In this document: piece after piece, positions 33,515 through 44,575 of the stretch
Position numbering within the stretch: position 1 is the stretch's first letter
Layout: every line of letters starts with the position of its first letter
Assembly (NCBI GenBank): GCA_963971575.1
Contig: OZ020616.1
Span: 2,376,924 to 2,440,923, forward strand
Source of the DNA: Liopterus haemorrhoidalis
Lineage: Eukaryota > Arthropoda > Insecta > Coleoptera > Dytiscidae
Direction of reading: 5' to 3'
DNA length: 64,000 nucleotides
Notes under the pieces: model-generated
The model's input: the letters and a program-made list of their open reading frames with translations, nothing else
Databases searched by the model: none
What the model was told of the DNA's origin: nothing
Translations under genes and position numbers: made by a program

Positions 33515-33665
33515 AGAGGGGTGTTTATTAAGTCAGTGACTTCAACATGAATGTTTTTTTTTACCAAAATGCGAATTATTTTTGAACACAGTCTCCTTTA
33601 AGGTCGATACATTTTGCCCAACGATATTTCAACTTCTTTAAGCCAGGAAGGCTTCTGTCATCTGA
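33515..33665 (-). pseudogene. C-terminal scrap of a third mariner lineage (cecropia-like)
   Basis: The minus strand reads LPGLKKLKYRWAKCIDLKGD followed by CVQK and a stop, then an AT-rich tail ending 'gtttattaagtcagtg' on the plus side. The pattern RWxkCIxLxGdYVxK is the standard C-terminus of this mariner group. Nothing upstream survives. Confidence 0.65.
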
Positions 33666-34623
33666 AAAGTGTAAAAACCAAATATGGCAGAAAAAAAAAT
33701 AAAATAAAATAAAACAGATATAAACTTCAATTTTATTAATATAGATTGTAATGTTGCTAAGGTAAACGCACTGTAAACAGTAGACAATGTACCAGGTACT
33801 ATTAGCCAAGTAGCCAAAGCACAAAAATAGATTTAAAAAAAGCTGCTTAAAAGCAAAAAAATGCATTTAAATATATCTTATTTTGAAAGCAAATCTTATG
33901 TTGTTTTAAAAATTGTATTGGGATATGTCTACCGGTAATTGAACATGTTTGCTTGCGATTGAACTAGGGTGACCAGATGGCTTTTCACAAAACCAGGACA
34001 ATTATCTGAAATCCCAGAAAATGTCCTGACAGGACATTTTTTGTAATGAAAAAAATATATAAAAATTCTTTATTTCACCTAGGCCTTGCGGCGTTTAGGA
34101 TTTTAGCTAATACATTAGAAAAATAATCATAAAAGTAATAATAATAATACAATTTCTAACATTTTTCTTTCTACATTCTTCCTCCGGTGTCCCTCTCTTT
34201 CTTCCTATTCTCTTTTCGGCTTCCGTCTCCAGTCTCCTTTCTTCTTGACTCCATACTATATAATCTTTACCAGATCGCTCTAGTACAGATTGATTTCAGA
34301 GTGATTTCAGGGCAATCTCAGATTTCTATTTACAAATCTAAAACGCTATAAGTCTGAGACTATGAGTAACGGGTCTTAATAACAAGCCTTTGGCAAGGGG
34401 TCCTGAATGGACCCTAAACGGGCCTTTGGCAAGCGTTTAAATAAATTCACAATAAACATAAATTGGTAAATATTTTGTCCATTTTTGGTGAGCATTTAAT
34501 TGTTTCAAAATGGTAATTTAGATTGAGCCCGTCGTGTTTAGATGGCAAATACGCCAGAATATTTTTAGACATGTCCCCTTTTCGTATAAATACTCATTTG
34601 TGTTATAATAACATGAAAAAAGA
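33666..34623. other. No gene; possible hAT end at 33,965
   Basis: 'tagggtgaccagatggc' with nearby inverted 'aatgtcct/aggacatt' resembles one end of a hAT. No partner was found. The remainder is AT-rich or pyrimidine-rich with no recognisable content. Confidence 0.35.
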
Positions 34624-35251
34624 AAATCAGTTGTGGCCACCACAGGACCAACCGCCATCATAAAGTACTTGTATAAAATAAATTCTAGCAGCAGATAAGA
34701 AATAACCTGGCCTAATATTTTCTAACAGATATATTATTTATCATGACCATGGAAATGCTACATATAAGTATGAAAAAATTGAGAAAAATATTACAAAAAT
34801 TTTTCATAATTTTTCGTTTTATTAAAAAACGTCTCAAATAAAAGTTATTAGTTATTGAATTTATAGCAACTTTTGTTAAATAAATTTTTTCAAAATATTT
34901 TTCTGTTGCTAAATATTCGCAAAAATCTTAAAATCGACATGAGTTTTCTAGTCAAGCGATTTTTACCAAAAGTTGATCAACTCGTGCCAGTGGTGGCAGA
35001 AACTTAAATATGAAGTTTCATAAAAATCCTTTTAGCCGAATTTGCTCTGCACGTGTACACAAACAGACAGACAGACAGACGGACGGACGGACGGACGGAC
35101 GGACGGACAGACAGACCGACAGAGACCATGCTAAAAATAGTGAAAACGTTATGTAGGGACCTCAATTCGTGGAGATCCATCGAAATCTCGAAATGTCAAA
35201 ATCAGTATGATCACAATACCTCCCTCATATATGTTGACGGTCGGTAAAAAA
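34624..35251 (-). mobile_element. Family B DINE-1-like element, long copy
   Basis: Minus-strand start 'accgaccgtcaacatata' near 35,247, a GTCC/GTCT microsatellite at 35,064-35,120, and the 3' hairpin end at 34,624-34,650 with 'tggtggccacaac'. It includes the tail block 'acagatatattatttatc' and 'ccatggaaa' present in the long copies. Confidence 0.75.
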
Positions 35252-35865
35252 GCTGATGAAACTAGAGAAAAGTAATAACCTGTAATAACGGTATTACAGG
35301 TTATCCATTACCCTCACTTTAATATGTGATGAAGCTGATTTTGATTGATTATTCTACCAACCACACGGTTATTTAATTTAAAGTAAAACTTTTAAATATG
35401 TAAAATAATTGCAGCTGCCGCTACACCACAATTTAATTAAAATATTGATCCTTTGATGTACTTTAAAATGGTGGTTAATAAACTATATAAACTGTTATTA
35501 AATTGATGGATAAAATAAACCTGTTTATTTTGTATTAACATAACATTATTTTAACAGAAATGTTTAGTAAAGTATATGGCTACAGTACGTATATTTTGGT
35601 TTGATACAGCTTTAATTAAATAACTAGAACTGCACGATCTTAAACTGACGTAGAAGCAATTAGATTAGTTTCTTTGGTGAAATATAAAGCACGTTTACAA
35701 CTTGACTGAACGTGTTCGATTGGCCGATTGCAGAGCTTAAACTGGAGGAAGATTAGCAGATATGCACGGAAGAGTTAGTTAACTTTTAGGTGCAAAATAA
35801 TAACTTGAGTAGGAAACTCCCAAAAAATTCAGGGCTCGATTTCAATATAATTTTTACCGACCGCC
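35252..35865. other. No recognisable feature
   Basis: AT-rich sequence. A palindromic 'ataacctgtaataacggtat' with 'tacaggttat' lies at 35,275-35,300. Confidence 0.4.
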
Positions 35866-36300
35866 AACATAAATAAGGGAGGTATTGTGATCAAACCGAT
35901 TTTGACATTTCGAGATTTCGATGGATCTCCACGAATTGAGGTCTCTACATAACATTTTGACTATTTTTAGCATGATCTCTGTCGGTCTGTCTGTCCGTCC
36001 GTCCGTCCGTCTGTCTGTCCGTCTGTCTGTGTAAACGTGCAGAGCAAATTCGGCTAAAAGAATTTTTATGAAACTGCATATTTAAACTTTTGACAATGGC
36101 ACAAATTGATCAACTTTTGGTAAAAATCGGTTGACTAAAAATGGGAGTTTACTCGTGTCGATTTTAAGATTTTTTCGAATATTTAACAACAGAAAAATAA
36201 TTCGAAAAAAATTATTTAACAAAAGTTGCTATAAAAGCAATAACTAACAACTTTTATTTGAGACATTTTTTGATAAAACGAAAGTACTTTCTAAAAAAAT
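35866..36300 (+). mobile_element. Family B element, 3'-truncated
   Basis: Begins 'accgaccgccaacataaata', carries a GTCT/GTCC tract, and stops at the 'gacattttttgataaaacga' block, directly followed by the next copy. Confidence 0.75.
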
Positions 36301-36321
36301 ACATTCTAAGTATCTATTTTT

Positions 36322-37131
36322 ACCGACCGTCAACATATATAAGGGAGGTATAGTGATCATACCGATTTTGACATTTCGAGATTTCGATGGATCTCCACGA
36401 ATTGAGGTCCCTACATAACGTTTTGACTATTTTTAGCATGATGTCTGTCGGTCTGTCTGTCCGTCCGTCTGTCTGTCTGTCCGCCTGTCTGTCTGTCTGT
36501 CCGTCTGTCTGTCTGTCCGTCTGTCCGTCCGTCTGTCCGTCTGTGTACACGTGTAGAGTAAATTCGGCTGAAAGGATTTTTAAGAAACTTCATATTTAAG
36601 CTTCTGCCATCAATGGCACGAGTTGATCAACTTTTGGTAAAAAACGGTTGACTAAAAATGGGAGTTTACTCGTATCGATTTTAAGATTTTTGTGAATATT
36701 TCACAACAGAAAAATATTTTGAAAAAGATTTTTGAACAAAAGTTGCTATAAAAGCAATAACTAATAACTTTTATTTGAGACGTTTATTGATAAAACGAAA
36801 AATTTCGAATAAATTCTGTAAAATTTTTTCATTCTTATATGTAACGTTTCCATGGTCATGATAAATAATATCTCTGTTAGAAAATATTAGGTCAAATTAT
36901 TTCTACTCTGCTGCTAGAATGTATTTTATACCAGTACTTTATGATGGCGGTCGGTCCTGTGGTGGCCACAGCTGATTTTTTCATACTTATATGTAACGTT
37001 TCCATGGTAATGATAAATAATATCTCTGTTAGAAAATATTAGGCCAAGTTATTTCTAATCTGCTGCTAGAATGTATTTTATACAAGTACTTTATGATGGC
37101 GGTCGGTCCTGTGGTGGCCACAGTTGATTTT
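36322..37131 (+). mobile_element. Family B element with tandemly duplicated 3' tail
   Basis: It starts 'accgaccgtcaacatatata' and has a long GTCT/GTCC tract at 36,444-36,546. The last 155 bp ('atacttatatgtaacgtttc' to 'ggccacagctgatttttt') occur twice in tandem (about 36,827-36,980 and 36,981-37,131). Directly after, at 37,132-37,157, lies the M1 mariner right terminus. Confidence 0.8.
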
Positions 37132-37162
37132 TTCTACAAATTTCATCCTTGACGACCTAATA

Positions 37163-37736
37163 AATTTCATTAGAAATATCTTATATGTTGAATATAAATA
37201 AGTCAAATAACGCAAAAACAATTATAAAAAATAAATGATATTCTCATTAAATTACCGAGCTATCTTGTATTCTCCATTTCAAGTTCATATAAAAATTCAT
37301 AAAATATATAATCCCTGCGCCATATCTAAAACATTTTACATGAAAAGCAACAATAATATATATTTCCATATAAAAAACACATTATAAATCACTCTAACCT
37401 ACAAATATATAACCTGGGGCTGCATGTCGACTGACAAGCGCACAGTGACATCGCTTTTAATTGTACAATACAAAGGTACAATCTGCGAATCAGTTATCCT
37501 AATATTATTCAATCCCTTGTGGCAATGTTGTTCTGTCACAGTACCAGGTCCCTACGTATAATCCCAAGATAAGAACAGATAGGGGTTACACTAACTAATT
37601 TAATATCAGTAACGGAAGCAGTCGTATAGCAACAATTTGTAAACACAATTGTTAACACTGCGTCAGGAGTAATTGATATGTGAACAATGACATAAACAAA
37701 CAAGGTTTGTGGGGTCATAATTTTTTCCTCCTTTTT
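37163..37736. other. No recognisable feature
   Basis: AT-rich sequence with no coding or repeat signal recognised. Confidence 0.4.
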
Positions 37737-38212
37737 ACCGACCGCCAATATACCGGGTGAATTATTTAAGGAGCAACATACATGTTTCACATATAATGTT
37801 AATGAAGTGAGTTATTTCATTTTCAACATAGCAAATTATGAAAGCAAGCTCATATCCATAGCAACATATGCAATGGTGATTAGATATAATAGTTATTTGA
37901 CATGATAAAGTTCCTAGACGGCTAAAAAAATAGCAAATTAGAAACAATAATTGAATTTTTATTAGTTTGTTTATCTTTACATACAAACAAAAATAATAAT
38001 GTCCTTAGTAGCAAACTCCAACAAACATTTTAAAAAATAATATTTTGTCTTTTCTATGGATACGATAAGCATTTGTTTTATGGCTATGTTGCTTTTGAAA
38101 TAACTCACTTCATTAACATTATATGTGAAACATGTATGTTGCTCCTTAAATAATTCACCCGGTATATAAGGGAGGTATTGTGTTCATACCGATTTTGACA
38201 TTTCGATTATTG
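37737..38212 (+). mobile_element. Short family B 5' fragment, split by a MITE
   Basis: 'ttaccgaccgccaata' before the insertion and 'tataagggaggtattgtg' after it are the start of family B. Restoring one TA gives the normal uninterrupted start. The fragment ends at 'gacatttcga' near 38,206. Confidence 0.85.
37753..38162. mobile_element. Family J MITE, 410 bp, perfect 67-bp inverted repeats, TA duplication
   Basis: The ends read 'ccgggtgaattatttaagga' and onward through 'tgaagtgagttatttca', and are exact reverse complements for 67 bp; weaker symmetry continues inward. TA flanks at 37,751-37,752 and 38,163-38,164, confirmed by the intact family B sequence elsewhere. No coding capacity. The perfect arms suggest recent movement. 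Confidence 0.95.
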
Positions 38213-38290
38213 TATTGTCTTGTAAAGGGTTAACAAGTTCTGTTACGCTTTCAACCATCTTAATAAATAAACACTAATTAAATAATTTTT

Positions 38291-38908
38291 ACCAACTGCC
38301 AACATAAATAAGGGAGGTATTGTGATCATACCGATTTTGACATTTCGAGATTTCAATGGATCTCCACGAATTTAGGTCCCTACATAACGTTTTGACTATT
38401 TTCAGCATGATGTCTGTCGGTCTGTCTGTCCGTCTGTCTGTATGTCTGTCTGTCTGTCCGTCTGACTGTGTACACGTATAGAGTAAATTCGGCTGAAAGG
38501 ATTTTTATGAAATTTAAGCTTTTGACATCAATGGCACGAGTTGATCAACTTTTGGTAAAAATCGGGTGACTAGAAATGGGAGATTACTCGTGTCGATTTT
38601 AAGATTTTTGCGAATATTTAGCAACAGAAAAATATTTCGACAAAAATTATTACACAAAAGTTGCTATAAAGGCAATAACTAACAACTTTTATTTGAAGCA
38701 TTTATTGACAAAACGAAAAAATTTTGAAAAAGTTTTCGAAATTTTTTCTCAATATCTATTTCTTCATACTTACGTTTCCACGGTAATGATAAATAATATC
38801 TCTGTTAGAAAATATTGGGCCAAGTTATTTCTACTCTGCTGCTAGAATGTATTTTATACAAGTACTTTGTGATGGCGGTCGGTCCTGCGGTGTCCATAGC
38901 TGATTTTT
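38291..38908 (+). mobile_element. Family B element, near complete
   Basis: It starts 'accaactgccaacataaata', has a GTCT tract at 38,410-38,466, and ends with 'gatggcggtcggtcctgcgg' and the hairpin region. The 84 bp upstream (38,207-38,290) also stand upstream of the copy at 39,716. Confidence 0.8.
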
Positions 38909-39058
38909 AGATAATCATTTGGTCCGTTCTCGTGTTTTGGTAGTCGATTCAATCAGACTTCTTTTTTGATCTTCATTTCGATATGTCCTCCTTTTTTTTT
39001 GTCATCGTTTTAATTCGTCGTTCTTTTTTGGTCATCAGTCCAATCGGTCCTTCTTTTT

Positions 39059-39160
39059 AGGGTTTTGTACGTATGACCAAAAACCCTTATAACATCACTC
39101 ATGTGTCTGTCTGTCAGTACGGTAAAAATTATGGCTAAACACCTGAACATAGAAATTTGA
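39059..39160 (+). mobile_element. Family A 5' fragment
   Basis: It starts 'agggttttgtacgtatgacc' after a T-run, with a short GTCT tract, and breaks off after 'ctgaacatagaaatttgaa'. A pyrimidine-rich, weakly repetitive stretch precedes it (38,920-39,058). Confidence 0.75.
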
Positions 39161-39630
39161 ACTCTGAAATACCCTTGAACAATTTTAGACTTACATTCCA
39201 GGAAATGCTATCAGAACCCTTATATAAGCACAACAATTATAGATTCACAAAATTTTGCTTCTGTAGTGCAGAAAAAATGTATGTAACAAACATGCGATAT
39301 AATATTATATCAATATTTACCGTAAATTTATTAATGTAGATTAGTTGAAAATATAAACAGTGTAGGGGATTCAAAATCCAACATTAATATTGGTTTATGT
39401 TTTAACTGTAACCTAAATTAGGTTGGTAGGCTACATTAGTATTGTAGTATGTGTTAATTAAAGAGAAGCCGCGATTTGAAAGTCAATATTGCTATTTGTA
39501 AGCTCTTGATTATTATTTGGAGAAACGTCAAGCCGTATTATAAGATATGAATAAGCTTCATTAGTTACAAACGGAATCTATTTGATATATTACAAGGCAT
39601 ATGTTTATGCCTAATGTATGATCGTGTCAC
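39161..39630. other. No recognisable feature
   Basis: AT-rich sequence. A 60-codon frame (39,157-39,339) has no recognisable domain. Confidence 0.4.
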
Positions 39631-39715
39631 GATTATTGTATTGTCTTGTAAAGGGTTAACAAGTTCTGTTACGCTTTCAATCATCTTAATAAATAAACAC
39701 TAATTAAATAATTTT

Positions 39716-40398
39716 ACCAACTGCCAACATATATAAGGGAGGTATTGTGATCATACCGATTTTGACATTTCGAGATTTCGATGGGTCTCCATGAATTGAG
39801 GTCCCTACATAACGTTTTGACTATTTGTAGCATGATATCTGTCGGTCTGTCTGTCCGTCCGTCTGTCTGTGTGTCCGTCTGTCTGTGTACACGTGCAGAG
39901 CAAATTCGGCTGAGAGGATTATTATGTAACTGCATATTTAAGCTTTTGACATCAATAGGACGAGTTGATCAACTTTTGGTAAAAATCGGTTGACTAGAAA
40001 TGGGAGTTTACTCGTGTCGATTTTTACGAATATTTCACAACAGAGAAATATTTCGAAAAAATTTATTCAACAAAAGTAGCTATAAAAGCAATAACTAGCA
40101 ACTTTTATTCCAGACATTTTTTGATAAAACGAAAAATCGTGCCATTGATGTCAAAAGCTTAAATATGAAGTTTCATAAAAATCCTTTTAGCCGAATTTGC
40201 TCTGCACGTGTACAAGGACCGACAGACAAACCGACAGACAGACAGACAGACAGATAGACAGACAGACCGACAGACATCATGCTAAAAATAGTCAAAACGT
40301 TATGTAGGGACCTCAATTTGTGGAGATCCATCGAAATCTCGAAATGTCAAAATCGGTATGATCACAATACCTCCCATATGTATGTTGGCGGTCGGTAA
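39716..40398. mobile_element. Two truncated family B elements in inverted arrangement
   Basis: A plus-strand copy (39,716 to about 40,136) ends in its internal 'gataaaacgaaaaa' block and meets a minus-strand copy (about 40,137-40,398) that begins inside its own interior. Both outer ends are family B 5' ends, so 39.7-40.4 kb can fold back on itself. Confidence 0.8.
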
Positions 40399-40403
40399 AA
40401 AAG

Positions 40404-40510
40404 TGGGATTAACGAAAGTAATATTATCTTGATTTTTTTTTGTTTTTTTTTTTTCTAAATAAGTGGTTGCTACGCAACTAATAAACTAATGCCCGCAAAT
40501 AGTTTTGCAT
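40404..40510 (+). repeat. Family F repeat, copy 1
   Basis: 'ttaacgaaagtaatattatc' and 'aataagtggttgctacgcaa' recur at 43,078-43,183. 'gttgctacgcaac' is palindromic about its centre. Class unknown. Confidence 0.65.
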
Positions 40511-40546
40511 TGGCCTGTGTGTTCATTCCTTCCAAAATATTTATTA

Positions 40547-41010
40547 AAGTGGGGAACAGAATGCAACGAGTTCTACGGCGCGTTGACGGCGTTTGGACGG
40601 CACTATCTGTCAGAGAAAAGTTAAAACCAAGCTGTCGGACGCAAGTGCACAGAAAGTGTAACGTCCTAGCGGCGTTCCAACGCCGTTGAAACTGAATGTT
40701 CGTCAACTTCCAACTTTTGACGCCGTTGAACGTTGACGTAGAACACCTAACCTCAGTTTTTACTGAATGGTAAAGTGTTTGTAAGTATAAATAACTTGCG
40801 TACAACATAAATAACATCACACACAAGTCTTCATTATCCATTATAATTTTAATAAAAAAAAAGCGCACGTATAAACACAGATATAGGTTGTCACGTGACA
40901 CTTTGACGGCGTTAAAAATTATTGCATTGTGTGCAGGCGAAAATTCAACGGCGTTGTTAACGGCGCTAACGCAACGCAAATGACGGCGCGCTGCGCATTC
41001 TGTTTCAGGC
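40547..41010. mobile_element. PIF/Harbinger-like MITE, 464 bp, TTA duplication
   Basis: The imperfect ends share 'aacagaatgc', followed by GC-rich 'ggcgcgttgacggcgtt'-type sequence on the left and its inverted relative on the right. TTA flanks at 40,544-40,546 and 41,011-41,013, matching the TWA preference of PIF/Harbinger. The long minus-strand frame across it is a by-product, although MDNEDLCVMLFML within it may be a relic of a transposase start. Confidence 0.6.
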
Positions 41011-41038
41011 TTACACTGAATACGACGGCAGTGACTCA

Positions 41039-41640
41039 TACCCTTTTCACACTAGATCTTTAAGATCGGATGTTAAAGTGAATGTATCTTTAAAAGCTAA
41101 TGTGAAACCGTACGGCCTCGTTTAAACACAAGCGATGTTTAAGACAGAGATCTGCGTCTTAAACTTCGCCCGCATTACCAACTTAATTTCTATTATAAAA
41201 AAATACTCCTTGAATTTGTGCTGTCAACATTTTATATTATCATAAACAAGAATACTGTATTATATCGACGTTATAAGAAGTTTATACTTATTGTTATAAT
41301 AAAATTATTTATTTTAATAATGTGTTTAATAAAATACAGAGCTACAATAATTGAGATAAAATGTATCGACTTATATGTTAATACAGGTGTAATATATTCT
41401 TTATTGTAGTGCCTTTATTGTAGAATGAAATGATATATCGTTAATTGTTTATAATAATTCAAAATGTGCGTCTGCGCAGACAGTTCAAAACTGGTAATTT
41501 CATGACGGTAACTTAAGGACAAAATTACTGTAGCTGATGACAGCACCAGAGATTTAAACATCAAGTGTGAAAGCATACCGATCTTAAACATCGGTGAACT
41601 TTAAGTTCACTCGTCTTAAAGATCTAGTGTGAAAAGGGTA
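41039..41640. mobile_element. Family G MITE, 602 bp, TCA duplication
   Basis: The ends 'tacccttttcacactagatc' and their inverse extend for about 40 bp with few mismatches, flanked by TCA on both sides (41,036-41,038 and 41,641-41,643). The interior is AT-rich and non-coding. It starts 28 bp after the end of the preceding MITE. Confidence 0.8.
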
Positions 41641-41643
41641 TCA

Positions 41644-43035
41644 CATGTCATAAGTTTGTGGCAATATTTACGCTAAGACTAGGTAGAATGTATATTTTAA
41701 GCCGAAAGGCAATAAGTAAATAAAGATTACTATTACTAATATTGTAATATCTTTAATTATTATCTAGAAAAATTCGTACCTTATTTGCACAATTTCAGTA
41801 GCAATGTGTAATTAATTTATATTAGTTAAATATTATGTAATAGGACCGAGGATGAATATGGCCATTTACCTACATTATAAATGGTACTAACAAAATATTG
41901 ACATAAACTATAACAAATAATGTAAACTGGTGGTGTTAATATGTTTAACACTAACATAAAACAACCACTAAAATTATCCATGTATCAGTATTTGAACATT
42001 TAATATTTGGTTTAACCAGAGTAACGAAAAAACGGTATTTACATTATTGATGTTATTTTATTTGCTCATCGTTTATTTTTATAATCGACATGTATAAATT
42101 TACCTTTATAATTATACGAACTGTTGACTTTATTAATAACAAATTAACTTAGTTATTGACATTAAATATTTCACTACATCGTCACTTTGTTGTGTACACA
42201 GTTCGCTAAAAGATAGTTATAAATTAATTTTAGATGGACGAAAATGTTATAGAGCAATTTCTAATAATAATAAATTTATTCAGTGCCTTTCGACTTTGAA
42301 ATAATTTACCCCGAGTTGTCTATTAGGTCTTTTTTTCTGTTTTTTATTTTCAATGGTAATTATTTGTTTACAAATAGAGATGCAAAAACATTAATTTTTT
42401 GTTATATCTTTTGTTTTAGGTGCACATTAAACAAATGGTTTTGTAATCGATTAATCCATTTATCTCGTTTCTCACTTCTTATTATTTATTTTATTGAAAA
42501 GTGCATTATCAGAGGCATCACTTTTGTTTTGCTCTCAGAGAAATTGCATTTTACTTTATTGATTTATTACATCTGGTGCAAGAAAACTTTTTCGCTTTAT
42601 CTGTTATAAACAGAAACGTCATATTTTTCTTTTTTCTAATTTATCTGCAAGAGTTTACCGTGTACTTCCTTGTATACTTTAAAGCTTGCACTTTGTCAGT
42701 GTAGTAGTTTTAATTAAATTTCGAAATCTCCCCAGTCACACTGTGTTCTGAAAATTTGCAATAAAATTTTAGTTAAGTCTGACACAAAAGTAACTTAACC
42801 ATGAAATGAAATAATTTCCAAATTTTTAATTTTAAGTTTAAGGAGAATATTTATTTATTTATTTTAAGCTTACAGGCAATGAGCCTTAATGGCCCAATAT
42901 TGTCACAAGGTCATTACTATGGGTTAAGTACATCAAGGTTGCTGATGTTACAAGTTGTGAGTAACCTAATGTGCAATGTGGTTATTGTATGTCAATTGTT
43001 GTATATTGAACTTCTAAATATTTTGATAAATATTA
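41644..43035. other. No recognisable feature
   Basis: Very AT-rich. A 108-codon frame at 42,283-42,609 is hydrophobic and low-complexity, with no domain recognised and no supporting context. Confidence 0.4.
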
Positions 43036-43183
43036 CTCCCTCTGACCGAAAATATGGTATACACTACTTAAAAAAATGCGGCATTAACGAAAGTAATATT
43101 ATCTTGATCTTTTTTTGTTTTTATTTCTAAATAAGTGGTTGCTAGGCAACTAATAAACAAAAGGCGCGCGAAGTAGTTTTGTA
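43036..43183 (+). repeat. DD39D-type terminus fragment followed by family F copy 2
   Basis: 'ctccctctgaccgaaaatat' matches the terminus at 54,446, then family F follows ('attaacgaaagtaatattat', 'aataagtggttgctaggcaa'). Confidence 0.6.
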
Positions 43184-43185
43184 TA

Positions 43186-44005
43186 CAGGATATTCCAAAC
43201 GTTTAGACCAGCGGTTCTTAAACTGGGGTCCGCGGACCCTTGGGGGTTCACGTACCCATTACCGAGGGTCCGCAAAACAATTTTGACATTAACTCTACTT
43301 TCCCCAACTTATCTATTTTATTCAAATAACTCATTTAATAAAAATCCTACATTGGCAAGACTTTTTGTATTTGTTGTTATCTAACGAGTTATTGACATAA
43401 CTAAACAATAATTAGTAAAATTTATTTATTTTTATTCAACTGCAAAGTTATTTACAGAAAATGTATTATAATAAGATCTATTTTGACCAATATTTGACCA
43501 AGAAATGTTTGTATGAGTTTAACGTATTATTATTTGTAATTTTTTTAATTCTTTCTACTACTATTTTTATTCATATTATGTTTTTTATTCTACATGCTAA
43601 TAAAAAATTTCATCTCTATAAATGCGCAAGACCATTTATTAAAATAACCGGCGATACATTTTTACCAATATTTATTATAACGTAGTGCCTATGAGATTAT
43701 TGAGCCAGAAATTAAGTCTTAAAAACGACGTAAAATGCTTAGGGTTGGGATGGGGTCCGCAAAAAAAATGTTGTTCAAGTGAGGGTCCTCGGACCACATA
43801 AATTTAAGAACCCCTGGTTTAGACGAACTAGATCTTGAAATCAAGTCATTTTCATCTATTAGTTCGGTATTTTTGTTTAATCTTTGTAAATCATACTCAC
43901 ATTGCAAATTCTAAATTAAATTGATTGTCATTATAAAATGTCCTTTTCATTGCATTTTATTTTTTTGTCATTCTCAATAAAAATTTCCCATTTATTTATT
44001 TTTTT
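43186..44005. mobile_element. Family D MITE, copy 2, interrupted by a hAT
   Basis: The left end resembles the 10,395 copy ('attccaaacg' and 'gaactagat'), and the interior 'ctttgtaaatcatactcaca' and 'aaaatttcccatttat' match it. The right end is replaced by a Tc1-like element at 44,022. A hAT sits at 43,209. Confidence 0.75.
43209..43816. mobile_element. hAT MITE, 608 bp, perfect 8-bp duplication
   Basis: The ends are 'cagcggttcttaaactgggg' and 'aatttaagaacccctg'. GTTTAGAC flanks on both sides (43,201-43,208 and 43,817-43,824). It has AT-rich non-coding content and is inserted in the family D MITE. Confidence 0.9.
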
Positions 44006-44021
44006 GTCTTCAAAATATATA

Positions 44022-44530
44022 CAGTGGGTGGTCAAATTATTAGGGACAGTACACTTCTTTTGCAATTTTCAAGTTTAAATGGTTTTGTGAGAAAATAAAT
44101 TGTTTTTAAATCATTTTTCTTCTATATTCGTGTTGCTGGTATCATTATTATTTTAAAAAGCGGAAGATCGCCGAAGAAATCATCACCACCAAGCGGCTAT
44201 TTATAGAAACCCTTATCAGAGAGTGGCATCACAACCCCAATCTCCGACACAACGCAAAAGTCTGCATAGAAAACATGCCCAAACGCCTGGAAACCGGAAT
44301 CGCAGCAAAGGGTGGCATTACAAAATATTAAGATTTTACTTAATTTGTTAAATTAACACTTTTTATACAAAAATAAATGGTTATGAATAAGAAATTATGT
44401 CGTTTTATATTCTAAATAAAGCACTCTAATGAATAAAACTAAATACGAGACCCAAAGCCACTTATTTCCTCATTAAATTCATTTGAAAACTACAGAAAAT
44501 TTGTACTGTCCCTAATAAATTGGCCACCCA

Positions 44531-44533
<3 letters not shown>
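44022..44533 (+). mobile_element. Tc1-like deletion derivative, 512 bp, TA target
   Basis: The inverted ends 'cagtgggtggtcaaattatt' and 'cccactg' are about 31 bp long with few mismatches. It is inserted in a TA-rich tract; an (AT)n run of about 36 bp follows (44,534-44,569). Only the last part of the transposase remains. Confidence 0.9.
44160..44330 (+). pseudogene. Tc1-like transposase C-terminus
   Basis: The frame reads RLFIETLIREWHHNPNLRHN and then VCIENMPKRLETGIAAKGGI, ending TKY stop. SMPrRlxaVIxAkGGxTkY is the hallmark C-terminus of Tc1 transposases. The DNA-binding and DDE regions are missing, so the piece is inert. Confidence 0.85.
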
Positions 44534-44572
<39 letters not shown>

Positions 44573-44575
44573 ACA

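Noticed and set aside
33576..33866. 96-codon minus-strand frame as a gene
   Set aside because: Only its last 28 or so codons match a mariner C-terminus; the rest is chance sequence.
40470..41039. 189-codon minus-strand frame, the longest in its region
   Set aside because: It covers a PIF/Harbinger-like MITE and its flanks, shows no conserved domain, and its composition follows the inverted repeats.
42283..42704. Membrane-protein-like hydrophobic frames
   Set aside because: The amino-acid make-up follows from T-rich DNA, and no gene structure or conserved motif is present.
43116..43140. RFX X-box-like 'gttgctaggcaac'
   Set aside because: It lies in a dispersed repeat (family F) far from any gene, so a regulatory role cannot be supported.
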